A stretch of 64,000 nt of DNA from the NCBI GenBank assembly GCA_023460955.1, contig JAEWOH010000062.1, positions 1-64,000 of the forward strand, given 5' to 3'. The notes beneath the pieces were generated by a model. That model was given only the letters and a program-made list of their open reading frames with translations, made no database searches and was not told where the DNA came from. Source of the DNA: Bacillota bacterium (GTDB taxonomy: Bacteria; Bacillota; Clostridia; Acetivibrionales; DSM-1351). Of the stretch, positions 40,167-48,756 are shown in pieces. Every line of letters begins with the position of its first letter. The stretch's first letter is position 1. The translations under genes were made by a program, and so were the position numbers.

Positions 40167-40457
40167 GTTTTCCTCCTTATATACAGCAATTTAAGCCGAA
40201 CTTTAATATTCATAACCAGAATATACCACAGCAATATGATTTATAACATAATTCCGACTAAATTAACAGTATTTTTTACTAATTTAATAATTCATTACGC
40301 TAAATCGGATTTTTCTATAGACTTTTCAAATGAAAAGTAGCATAATAAATCTAGTATTTTTCTTGATTGCATCATCCTAAGGAGCAAGTCTTTTTTACTT
40401 GTTTCTGACTACAATCATAATTTATAAATAAATACTTTGAAGGGAGTATTATAAATA

Positions 40458-41522
40458 ATGAATATTTCTATTACAAAAACCACAAATCCAAAACAGAAAC
40501 CCGATCAAAACAATTTGGGCTTCGGACAATATTTTACAGATCATATGTTTATTATGGATTATACTGAGGGAAAAGGCTGGCACGATCCCAGAATTGTACC
40601 TTACGCTCCTTTGGAATTGGATCCCTCCTGTATGGTTCTTCATTATGGACAGGCAATATTTGAAGGCTTGAAAGCTTACAAAACAAAAAATGATGAAATT
40701 TTGCTGTTCAGACCAGAGAAGAATATGGAAAGAGTAAACAGTTCAAATGATCGTCTTGTAATCCCAAGAATTGATGTGGATTCTGGAGTACAAGCCATTA
40801 AAGAACTCGTTAAAGTTGACGCTGATTGGATACCGGATGCTCCAGGTACATCACTTTATATTCGTCCGTTTATAATAGCAACAGATCCTTTCCTTGGCGT
40901 CAGACCTTCAGATACATACAAATTCATAATAATACTGTCTCCTGTTGGTGCTTATTATAAAGAAGGTATTAATCCAGTTAAAATTTATGTTGAGAGCAAC
41001 TACGTACGTGCTGTCAAGGGTGGCCTTGGTTATGCAAAAACTGTGGCAAATTATGCCTCCAGCTTAAAAGCTCAGGTTGAAGCTAAACATTCCGGTTATA
41101 CACAAGTGCTCTGGTTGGACGGAATAGAAAAGAAGTACATTGAAGAAGTTGGAACAATGAATGTTTTCTTCAAAATTGACGGTGAAATAATTACACCTTC
41201 TCTGGAAGGTTCCATACTTCCCGGAATCACAAGAATGTCCACAATAGAGTTATTAAAGAAGGACGGTCATAAGGTTACCGAACGTAGGATTTCAATTCAG
41301 GAGCTGTATGATGCCCACGCTGCCGGTAAACTTGATGAAGCTTTCGGAACAGGCACAGCTGCAGTTATTTCACCTATAGGTGAATTTAACTGGGATGGAA
41401 AGTCCATTACTGTCAACGGAGGTAGTATTGGACCTGTCGCTTCAAGGGTATACGAAACGATTACAGGTATTCAGAGCGGTGAAGTTGAGGACACCTATGG
41501 CTGGACTCAGAAAGTTCTTTAA
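40458..41522 (+). CDS. ilvE: Branched-chain amino acid aminotransferase
   Basis: 354 aa, full length for the family. Class IV PLP enzyme: LHYGQAIFEGLKAY near residue 62, the PLP lysine K194 in GYAKTVANYA, LEGSILPGITRMS (Thr/Ile region near 255), and E-x-G-T-x-N motif in KKYIEEVGTMNVFF. It makes or breaks down Leu, Ile and Val with 2-oxoglutarate/glutamate. Ribosome site GAAGGGAG. A terminator closes the gene, so it is monocistronic. Confidence 0.95.
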   Translation: MNISITKTTNPKQKPDQNNLGFGQYFTDHMFIMDYTEGKGWHDPRIVPYAPLELDPSCMVLHYGQAIFEGLKAYKTKNDEILLFRPEKNMERVNSSNDRLVIPRIDVDSGVQAIKELVKVDADWIPDAPGTSLYIRPFIIATDPFLGVRPSDTYKFIIILSPVGAYYKEGINPVKIYVESNYVRAVKGGLGYAKTVANYASSLKAQVEAKHSGYTQVLWLDGIEKKYIEEVGTMNVFFKIDGEIITPSLEGSILPGITRMSTIELLKKDGHKVTERRISIQELYDAHAAGKLDEAFGTGTAAVISPIGEFNWDGKSITVNGGSIGPVASRVYETITGIQSGEVEDTYGWTQKVL

Positions 41523-41547
41523 CCTCCACACTAAATAATTATTTATT

Positions 41548-41590
41548 AAAGCCTCGGGTGTTTAGTATAAACTAATCTCCGAGGCTTTTT
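41548..41590 (+). terminator. ilvE terminator
   Basis: AAAGCCTCGG and CCGAGGCTTT stem with an inner TTAGT/ACTAA stem, followed by TTTT. Confidence 0.9.
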
Positions 41591-41678
41591 GAATGACCAA
41601 TTATTAATTGAATCCAAACCTAAAGCTCAAGTATAAGTATAAGCTTAAGAATAAGTATAAAATATAAGTATACTTATT

Positions 41679-42044
41679 TTACAATCTTAATTCTCCCCCG
41701 ATACATTGCTTCGTAAAAGGGTTAAAATACAACACTATCGGCCCAAGCATTCCATCATTTGTTGTTTTTATTTCAACACGTACAGCTCTTCCCCCATTAA
41801 TAAACAAAAGCTGTCTGTTAATTTTCGCAGTAAAAATATCAGGAGTATGTACATGATACTTGCCTATGTCAACAATACTTACATCAGACTTTTTCCATTC
41901 TATGATTGTATTATGATGCTCAAGCATTTCCCAGGTCAACTCTCTGTAATACCTCTTATTAACGAAGGTTGAAGTTACTTGGATATCAATAATAATCAAG
42001 GCAATAAAAATTAGTAAAGATACTGCTATTTTATTAATTTTCAT
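41679..42044 (-). CDS. Unknown exported or membrane-anchored protein
   Basis: 121 aa from the ATG at 42044. N-terminal hydrophobic helix (about 6-25) with a basic start (MKINK) serves as an anchor or signal. The outside part is beta-rich. The three 30-bp tandem repeats lie directly in front of the gene. No family recognised. Confidence 0.65.
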   Translation of the reverse strand: MKINKIAVSLLIFIALIIIDIQVTSTFVNKRYYRELTWEMLEHHNTIIEWKKSDVSIVDIGKYHVHTPDIFTAKINRQLLFINGGRAVRVEIKTTNDGMLGPIVLYFNPFTKQCIGGELRL

Positions 42045-42050
42045 GATAAT

Positions 42051-42138
42051 CACGCCCTATAATTTTATTTACACCATAAACACGACCTATAGTTTTATTT
42101 ACACCAAAGCACGTCTATATTTTTATTTACATCATAAT
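42051..42138. repeat. Three tandem ~30-bp repeats
   Basis: Units at 42051-42080, 42081-42109 and 42110-42138, each starting CACG and containing (T)TTTATTTACA. They lie in the divergent region between the exported-protein gene and ylbJ. Confidence 0.7.
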
Positions 42139-42288
42139 TATAACTTATGAATTTAGAATCTGCCAGATTCAATAAGATTTAAGCGTTCTACTAATGAGTA
42201 TACCTTAATGTCTCAAGCAAAAAAACAAGTTATATTCTTGTTAGCTAAGGTATATATTTTAAAAAGAAGTTACGGCTTGGAGGCATAT

Positions 42289-43566
42289 TTGAACCTGTTT
42301 TTATTATCATCCCTATTCTTGTTGACAACAACAATAATCTTCAGCTATAAAAAAACAATGCTTGTTTACCTTAATAAAGGCTTGATTCCGTTTATGGCCA
42401 TACTTTTTATTGCAGCATTAATCATATTTCCGAAAACTGCCGTAAGCTCAGCTTCTAAGGGAATAAAGCTGTGGCTGGAAGTTGTTTTTCCTTCTCTGTT
42501 TCCTTTTTTCGTGGCCTCACAGCTGCTCAGCAAATCCGGAATAATAAGATTGTTCGGAGTTATTCTTGAACCTGTAATGAGACCTCTTTTTAATATACCG
42601 GGCTGTGGTTCCTTTGCACTTGCCATGGGTATTGTAAGCGGGTATCCTGTGGGGGCTTCAATTACTGCCGACCTTAGAAAAGAGGAACTTATAAGCCGTG
42701 TTGAGGCTGAAAGGTTACTTACCTTTACAAATAATTCAGGACCATTATTTATTATGGGCGCAGTAGCTGTTGGAATGTTCGGTCAGGCAAGCCTGGGTTA
42801 TCTTCTATATTTCAGCCATATTGCAGCCTGCTTGACCGTTGGCTTCATCTTCAGGTTTTATAAAAGAAGCAAAACAGGTCTCAGCATAAAGGCAAAGGTA
42901 AGAATGTCAGACAATATTAAGTTAGAAATGAAAAAATTAAGGAATTCAGATTCAAATCCAATAATGACATTTGGAGAATGTATAAAGAATTCAATTTATA
43001 CAATTTTAGCAATAGGTGGCTTTATTATATTCTTTTCTGTACTGATTAATATTTTAATAAACACCGGAATTATTGGCTCAATTAGCGGCCTAATCTGCAC
43101 CTTTTCAGGTTTTTTAGGTCTTGGCCCACAAACAATGGATGGTATATTATCCGGAATATTTGAGATAACTACAGGAGCAAGTCTGATTAGTCATTCTTCA
43201 GCCTCATTGGTGGTTAAGCTTTGTTCTACAAGTCTTGTAATCGGCTGGGCAGGTTTTTCTGTGCATACTCAGGTTATGAGTATCATAAGTGACACTGATA
43301 TAAAACTCAAACCTTACCTTTTGGGTAAGGCTCTACAGGGTATTATATCTTGTTTTTATACCTTATTAGGCTACTCACTATTAAGCAGCTACCTACATAA
43401 AGAGTCAACAGTATTTGCAACCCATTCCTTTAACCTTGCAAATGGGTGGAGTAATATTCTAAAAACTTCAATTCAGTACATCGGTATTTCTGCTCTGATA
43501 ATGATATTAATTTCCTTTATATATATATGTATTACCAGCTTCAGGTCGAAGAAAAGTCTGTTTTAG
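42289..43566 (+). CDS. ylbJ: Sporulation integral membrane protein YlbJ
   Basis: 425 aa from a TTG at 42289 preceded by a strong GGAGG (5-base gap); an ATG 27 codons upstream lacks one. Many hydrophobic helices; conserved YlbJ stretches such as FPSLFPFFVASQLL, GIVSGYPVGA, LTFTNNSGPLFIMGAV and GWAGFSVHTQV (nucleoside-transporter-gate-like halves). In B. subtilis YlbJ is made in the mother cell under sigma-E and is needed for cortex formation. Placement beside coaD/rsmD/recG is conserved in clostridia. Confidence 0.92.
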   Translation: MNLFLLSSLFLLTTTIIFSYKKTMLVYLNKGLIPFMAILFIAALIIFPKTAVSSASKGIKLWLEVVFPSLFPFFVASQLLSKSGIIRLFGVILEPVMRPLFNIPGCGSFALAMGIVSGYPVGASITADLRKEELISRVEAERLLTFTNNSGPLFIMGAVAVGMFGQASLGYLLYFSHIAACLTVGFIFRFYKRSKTGLSIKAKVRMSDNIKLEMKKLRNSDSNPIMTFGECIKNSIYTILAIGGFIIFFSVLINILINTGIIGSISGLICTFSGFLGLGPQTMDGILSGIFEITTGASLISHSSASLVVKLCSTSLVIGWAGFSVHTQVMSIISDTDIKLKPYLLGKALQGIISCFYTLLGYSLLSSYLHKESTVFATHSFNLANGWSNILKTSIQYIGISALIMILISFIYICITSFRSKKSLF

Positions 43567-43569
43567 TGC

Positions 43570-44010
43570 TTATTTCAGTTCAGATCTGTTAGTTCTGATA
43601 ACATCTGTTGCATCAGTCAGAATTTCTTCAACCTTATTTAGGACACTGTCAGCATACTCTCTCGCTCCAAGCCTGATTTCCCTTGCATTTTTCTGAGCAC
43701 CGGCTATTATCTCATTTGCTTGTTCATATGCCTTCTTAGTTATCTCATGCTCATCCACCAGTGATGCAATTTTATTTTCAGCGTCCTTTAAAATATTATT
43801 GGCTTCCTTTTGAGCTTCCAGCAATATTCTCTGACGTTCTTCCTTTATCCATTTAGCCTGCTTTATATCATCAGGCAGTTTAAGCCTCATCTCTTTTATT
43901 ATTTCTAGAACTTCCTCTCGATCGATAAGACACTTGCCGGAAAAAGGTACGCTGGCACTTCTTTCAACCAATTCCTCAAGTGTTTCCAGTATAGTAAGTA
44001 TTTCCATCAT
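43570..44010 (-). CDS. Coiled-coil protein (ATP synthase b-like/DivIVA-like)
   Basis: About 146 aa; start ATG at 44010 or 44007 after GGAGG. After a short N-terminal region the protein is one long helix (about 40-140) rich in Glu/Ala/Lys (EERQRILLEAQKEANNILKDA), like the ATP-synthase b subunit stalk or DivIVA-type proteins. No membrane anchor. Genes of this type lie next to coaD in clostridia; function not established. Confidence 0.7.
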   Translation of the reverse strand: MMEILTILETLEELVERSASVPFSGKCLIDREEVLEIIKEMRLKLPDDIKQAKWIKEERQRILLEAQKEANNILKDAENKIASLVDEHEITKKAYEQANEIIAGAQKNAREIRLGAREYADSVLNKVEEILTDATDVIRTNRSELK

Positions 44011-44050
44011 TAACCTCCATATCCCCAATAAACTACATTTTTAAGGGTCG

Positions 44051-44539
44051 TTACTTTTTAAACTTCTTTATAACATCTTCTTCTATACAATCAGGCACAA
44101 GTCCCTTAATATTACCACCATATCGGGCAAGTTCCTTTACCATACTTGAGCTTAAAAATGAATAATTTATATTTGACATCATAAATAGTGTTTCAATATC
44201 AGGTGCCATTTTTTGATTCAACAGGGCCATCTGAAGTTCGTATTCAAAGTCTGATACAGCTCTTAGCCCTTTAACAATGACTTTTGCCTGCTTTTGAGCA
44301 ACATAGTCCACCAAAAGTCCTGAGAAGCAATCTATTTCAATATTTTTTATGTGGTTTACTGCTCTCTTTAATAATCCAACACGCTCATCCATTGAAAATA
44401 GAGGTTGCTTGTTATAGCTTATTAAAACAGCCACAATCAATTTGTCGCATATCTTTGATGCCCTCTCAATTATGTCCATGTGTCCATTTGTAACAGGATC
44501 AAAGCTTCCGGGATATATAAAAGTACTCAATTGTCTCAT
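44051..44539 (-). CDS. coaD: Phosphopantetheine adenylyltransferase
   Basis: About 162 aa, starting at MRQLSTFIYPGSFDP (ATG near 44539; an in-frame ATG two codons earlier is possible). Nucleotidyltransferase motif T-N-G-H (residues ~18-21), and YSFLSSSMVKELA near the end, both diagnostic of CoaD. Catalyses the fourth step of coenzyme A synthesis (4'-phosphopantetheine + ATP to dephospho-CoA). The preceding rsmD stop lies just upstream. Confidence 0.96.
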   Translation of the reverse strand: MRQLSTFIYPGSFDPVTNGHMDIIERASKICDKLIVAVLISYNKQPLFSMDERVGLLKRAVNHIKNIEIDCFSGLLVDYVAQKQAKVIVKGLRAVSDFEYELQMALLNQKMAPDIETLFMMSNINYSFLSSSMVKELARYGGNIKGLVPDCIEEDVIKKFKK

Positions 44540-44544
44540 CCTCA

Positions 44545-45153
44545 TCAGTTTCTTTTATAAAAAGTAAGTTTCGTTTTTCCGTAAACCTGTTTCTTTGAAA
44601 CTATCATACTGCCAATAACATCAGGGAGTTCATCCTCAATGTCGGTTTCGGCTATTATTATGAATTTTTCCTCTAAAACAGCGTATTCTTCAAAGTATTT
44701 CAAGATTTGAGGAATAATACCCTTCTTATACGGTGGGTCTAGGAAAATTATATCAAACTTTTTATTATGTTGGGAGAGTTTTTTTAATATTAATTCCGCA
44801 TCACCTAAAAAAACCTCCGATTTCGGGTATAATTTCGTATGTTCGAGATTATTATTGATTATTTGAATACAAGTTTCATTTTGATCTGAGAATACTGCAC
44901 TTTCTGCCCCCCTGCTCAAAGCTTCGATTCCCAGACTTCCCGAGCCCGCAAAAAGGTCCAGTACTTTTGAATTCACAATATATGGAGACAATATATTAAA
45001 TAGGTTTTCCTTTACCCTGTCAGTTGTGGGTCTTGTCCCCATTCCCTCAAGAGTTTGCAATTTTAGTCCTTTAGCACTTCCCGATATGACTCTAAGTATG
45101 TTAATACCCCCTTCATTACAGCACCTTCTAGGATAATGTAACTTTCTCGCCAA
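44545..45153 (-). CDS. rsmD: 16S rRNA (guanine966-N2)-methyltransferase
   Basis: Up to 202 aa. SAM-binding VLDLFAGSGSLGIEAL and the N6/N2-methyltransferase catalytic motif F-L-D-P-P-Y (~137). Family N-termini begin L/R-V-I-S-G; here that point is reached after AAGGGGG with an ATA codon in the expected place, so the exact start is unclear: the TTG at 45153 has no ribosome site. It methylates G966 of 16S rRNA. Confidence 0.93.
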   Translation of the reverse strand: MARKLHYPRRCCNEGGINILRVISGSAKGLKLQTLEGMGTRPTTDRVKENLFNILSPYIVNSKVLDLFAGSGSLGIEALSRGAESAVFSDQNETCIQIINNNLEHTKLYPKSEVFLGDAELILKKLSQHNKKFDIIFLDPPYKKGIIPQILKYFEEYAVLEEKFIIIAETDIEDELPDVIGSMIVSKKQVYGKTKLTFYKRN

Positions 45154-47200
45154 AATAATCTGCCAGATACTTTTTTAGCGCAATATTCTCTTCCAGGCCG
45201 GGATCAACCTCAAGCAATTCTCTGGCACTTTGTTGAGCTTGCTTTAGTACTTCAATATCCCTGTACAGGTTAGCAATTTTCAGTTCAGGCAATCCATGCT
45301 GCTTTGTTCCAAAAAAATCTCCGGGACCTCTTATTTCAAGATCCTTTTCAGATATAACAAAACCATCATTGGATTGTGACATTATCTTCATTCTCTCTCT
45401 TGAGACCTGAGATTTTGACTGATTAAAAAGTACGCAATAAGATTGCTCAGATCCTCTGCCAACTCTTCCACGCAGCTGATGAAGCTGCGCAAGTCCAAAC
45501 CTTTCAGCATTTTCTATAACCATAAGTGTTGCATTTGGTACATTTACTCCTACTTCAATAATTGTAGTTGAAACGAGAATACTGATTTCTCCGGAAACAA
45601 AGCTCTTCATTATGGCTTCTTTCTCAGAAGATTTCATTTTACCATGTATTATTCCGACTTTCAGATCCTTAAATACATTATTACTTATATCCTCCACAGT
45701 AACCACTGCCGACTTTGCATCTATTTCCTCCGATTCCTCTACAAGAGGACAAACTATATAAACCTGCCTGCCTTCGTGAACTTTTTCTCTTATAAAATTA
45801 TTTATTCTTTCACGCATAGCCTCAGTTACAGAATAGGTTTTTATAGGTTTTCTGCCTGGTGGCAGCTGATCGATTATCGAAATATCCAAGTCACCATATA
45901 GTATAAGTGCCAGTGTCCGAGGTATAGGGGTAGCTGTCATTACAAGTACATCTGGATTTCTGCCCTTTTCGGCAAGTATAGTTCTCTGACGGACACCAAA
46001 TCGATGTTGCTCGTCAGTAACCACCAAGCCCAGTTTTTGAAACTCTACGGTATCTTCTATCAGTGCATGCGTCCCTATTACCACGTCAATCGCCCCGCTG
46101 CTCAATCCTTCAAAAACTGATTGCTTTATTTTTTTTGGCTGACTACTGGACAGTAATTCTACAGATATATTAAATCTCTCAAATAGTGGTTTTATTGATT
46201 TGAAATGTTGTTCAGCCAAAATTTCCGTGGGTACCATAAGTGCACCCTGGTAGCCGCATTTGACCGCTTTAAACAGGGCAAGGACTGCTATTATGGTCTT
46301 TCCGGACCCAACATCTCCCTGAACCAGTCTGTTCATAACATTATCGCTTTCCATATCCTGTTCGACTTCTTCCAAAACCTTTTTCTGGGCAGAAGTTAAC
46401 TCAAAGGGAAGGGAGTTCAGGAAGGCATCCATCTCTGAAGGTCTATAAAAGCTTATACCCATCCCGGAGTTTGTAGCCAGGCTTTTATAATTAAGCAAGC
46501 CAAGCTGAAGCATAAATAGTTCTTGATAGACTAATCGGTATCTTGCATTCTCTTTTTCGGTAAGGTTCTCCGGAAAATGAATCTGCTTTAAACTATTCGT
46601 CATACCCGACAACTTATGTTGCTCACGTATTTTCAAGGGAAGTATATCTTCAAGTTCAATATTGTCGAAAAATTTTAATGCTTCCAGCATCACCGTTCTT
46701 ATAATATTCTGCCCCAAATTCTTTGTTGTCGGGTATACGGGAAGTATTTTAAGACTTTTTTTCAAAGTGTTGTCACTGCTTAATTCAAATACAGGGTTTG
46801 TTATTTGAAGCTTGTTCATCTTTCTATTAACTTTTCCGTAAAATATGTAATTTGAGCCTAATGTAATGGACTTTTTTACATATTGCTGATTAAACCAAAC
46901 AGCAGTTATCTTACCAGTGCTGTCCTGAATCGATACTTTTGAGATAACCATGCCTCGTTTAGGTCTTGCTTCGCTGACATTGGAAACAATAGTGCCTTCA
47001 AAGGAACAAGTTTCACCGTCTTCAAGGTCCGCAATATTCTTTATTCTGCTTCTGTCTTCATAATCCTTGGGGAAATAGGTTATCAGATCATAAAGAGCCC
47101 TTATACCGAGCTTTTCAAACAGAGCTAGCCTTGTATCTCCAACTCCCTTTACATACTTAATGGACTTTTTCTGAAGTTCTTCATATGTTACCTGTCTCAA
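45128..47200 (-). CDS. recG: ATP-dependent DNA helicase RecG
   Basis: 690 aa from the TTG at 47200, which has GGAGG 7 bases before. N-terminal wedge/OB domain (about 55-160), helicase motif I GDVGSGKT, motif II DEQH, motif III TATPIPRT, motif VI QLRGRVGR, and the TRG-type tail with DLEIRGPGDFFGTKQHG. Rescues stalled replication forks. The end overlaps rsmD by 26 bases. Full length. Confidence 0.97.
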   Translation of the reverse strand: MRQVTYEELQKKSIKYVKGVGDTRLALFEKLGIRALYDLITYFPKDYEDRSRIKNIADLEDGETCSFEGTIVSNVSEARPKRGMVISKVSIQDSTGKITAVWFNQQYVKKSITLGSNYIFYGKVNRKMNKLQITNPVFELSSDNTLKKSLKILPVYPTTKNLGQNIIRTVMLEALKFFDNIELEDILPLKIREQHKLSGMTNSLKQIHFPENLTEKENARYRLVYQELFMLQLGLLNYKSLATNSGMGISFYRPSEMDAFLNSLPFELTSAQKKVLEEVEQDMESDNVMNRLVQGDVGSGKTIIAVLALFKAVKCGYQGALMVPTEILAEQHFKSIKPLFERFNISVELLSSSQPKKIKQSVFEGLSSGAIDVVIGTHALIEDTVEFQKLGLVVTDEQHRFGVRQRTILAEKGRNPDVLVMTATPIPRTLALILYGDLDISIIDQLPPGRKPIKTYSVTEAMRERINNFIREKVHEGRQVYIVCPLVEESEEIDAKSAVVTVEDISNNVFKDLKVGIIHGKMKSSEKEAIMKSFVSGEISILVSTTIIEVGVNVPNATLMVIENAERFGLAQLHQLRGRVGRGSEQSYCVLFNQSKSQVSRERMKIMSQSNDGFVISEKDLEIRGPGDFFGTKQHGLPELKIANLYRDIEVLKQAQQSARELLEVDPGLEENIALKKYLADYFGEKVTLS

Positions 47201-47372
47201 AAAACAAACCTCCAAAAACTAAACCTCATAAAATGCTTTAAATTATTGTATCATATAATTATTGCCAAGAAAATTCTCAAGCAACAAAAACGCAAAAGAA
47301 AAGCAAAGAACTCCTAAAAATTTCGGTTGTCTTTCATTAACATTAATTAATAGAATTTTCTCTGAAAAAAGC

Positions 47373-47401
47373 TTGTTTATTAGGCATTGTTGTGTTAAAA
47401 T
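47373..47401 (+). promoter_or_regulatory. rpmB promoter
   Basis: TTGTTT, 17 bases, TAAAAT. Located 66 bases before the rpmB start. Confidence 0.65.
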
Positions 47402-47466
47402 AATTATTGCTTTGATGCCGATTTATGAGAAGAAAAATTCTCCAATACTTAAAGGAGGTGTTATAT

Positions 47467-47655
47467 ATGGCAAAGTGTGAAGTATGCGAAAAAGCAACAG
47501 TATTTGGTAACAATAGAAGCCATGCGTTGAATGCTACTAGCCGTACATGGAAACCTAATGTAAGAAAAGTAAAGATAATTGATAATGGCACACCAAAATC
47601 AATTAACATATGCACAAGGTGTCTTCGTTCAAACAAAGTTACCAGAGCTATCTAA
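47467..47655 (+). CDS. rpmB: Ribosomal protein L28, zinc-binding type
   Basis: 62 aa from the ATG at 47467 (AAAGGAGG before it). Begins MAKCEVCEKATVFGNN, with C4 and C7, and ends with C-T-R-C-L, so it has the C-x2-C...C-x2-C zinc knuckle. Contains the L28 pattern NNRSHALNATSRTWKPN. Divergent from recG and followed by its own terminator. Confidence 0.97.
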   Translation: MAKCEVCEKATVFGNNRSHALNATSRTWKPNVRKVKIIDNGTPKSINICTRCLRSNKVTRAI

Positions 47656-48072
47656 TTTTGATTACTTTAATCTTTTAAAAATAAAAAAGCGTTTACACGC
47701 TTTTTTATTTTTTTTATTTTACAATGCTCTATAACCTATTGGAGTTTGTAATTCCTGTTATGAGCATTTTCTATTTAGTTACTCGAAAAATCTCATCTAA
47801 ACAGGTGGAGCAAAAGTCCACCCATCATTTGTAACACTAACCTATTTTAAATACCTTTTTCAAAATGTTTCCGAAAAACTTTGGCATCTTAACTACTACT
47901 ATTTTCATTTATTACACTCCCCCCAAAAATGGCTCCTCACAAATATCATATTCTTAATAATGGATTTTAGTGATTATAAATAAAAAAATCTTTCAATATT
48001 AGCTGTCTATTCCGATATCTTACCGAATAAACATATAGTACAAGTATAATAGTTTCAACGGGAGTGTTGGAT
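47656..48072. other. Intergenic region rpmB to 48073
   Basis: About 410 bases. Contains the rpmB terminator and a hairpin GGTGGA/TCCACC (47804-47822) without a T run. A TATAAT box at 48045-48050 may serve the next gene, but its -35 is poor. No small gene or RNA recognised. Confidence 0.5.
47683..47712 (+). terminator. rpmB terminator
   Basis: AAAAAAGCGT and ACGCTTTTTT perfect 10-bp stem with a 4-nt loop, then T-rich. Confidence 0.92.
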
Positions 48073-48756
48073 ATGGACGTTATTGTAATATCAAAATATA
48101 AAAGAAAGTTATTCTACATTTTAGCTGCTGTCGCCTTATGGATCTTCTTAATAATTTGGATTGGCCACTATTATGAAAACTCAGTAAGTTACACAATAAA
48201 AATTAACAGTAATGTATCTGTTTCCTACCCAGCCAAACTAAGTGTCAAAAATGTATACTCAAAATACAGTGATTCTTCTCCATTTATTCAAGCCAGCAAC
48301 AGCAGCTATAAGAATTTTGTTGAATTCAAATCACAGGAAGAAGGCTTTAAATTTAGTTATCCGTCAGTATTTAAACTGGATCAGCAAAGCTTTCCCGGAA
48401 GTGAGATACTTTACCATGTAGATTTTCAAAACAAAGAGAATAAAAACTTTTATGGGTTTGTACAAGTATGGAATATGCCTCAGTCTCTGGAAAAGTTTCT
48501 TGAACTTTCAAAAGAAGCTGCTATGAATGAATTCTTGGATTTTTCATCTAAAAAAATCAAAGTAAATGGTCTTGACGGCTATTTCTGGGAGTACTCCACA
48601 CAAGGCGCAGATAGTAAATACAAAAACCTTGAGGTATTCCTGCAAAAAGGCTCCAAGTTTTATAGAATAAGCTATAATATGCCTCAAAAGGATTATGCAA
48701 AAAATGATTATGATATGTTCTGGAAAATGGTGCATTCATTTAAAATAAGTGACTAA
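48073..48756 (+). CDS. Membrane-anchored unknown protein (PsbP-like fold)
   Basis: 227 aa from the ATG at 48073 (GGGAG 8 bases before). One N-terminal helix (about 12-31) after a basic start anchors it. The outer part is of the kind FKFSYPSVF...FVQVWNMP, a beta sandwich like PsbP/DUF4367-type proteins of Firmicutes. Its end overlaps the convergent GGDEF gene by 4 bases. Unknown. Confidence 0.75.
   Translation: MDVIVISKYKRKLFYILAAVALWIFLIIWIGHYYENSVSYTIKINSNVSVSYPAKLSVKNVYSKYSDSSPFIQASNSSYKNFVEFKSQEEGFKFSYPSVFKLDQQSFPGSEILYHVDFQNKENKNFYGFVQVWNMPQSLEKFLELSKEAAMNEFLDFSSKKIKVNGLDGYFWEYSTQGADSKYKNLEVFLQKGSKFYRISYNMPQKDYAKNDYDMFWKMVHSFKISD

Noticed and set aside
39471..40457. Riboswitch before the ECF-type gene or ilvE
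   Set aside because: No recognisable conserved riboswitch core in the leaders.
41640..41680. AAGTATAAG-type short repeats behind ilvE
   Set aside because: Low-complexity A+T sequence; no reason to think it has function.
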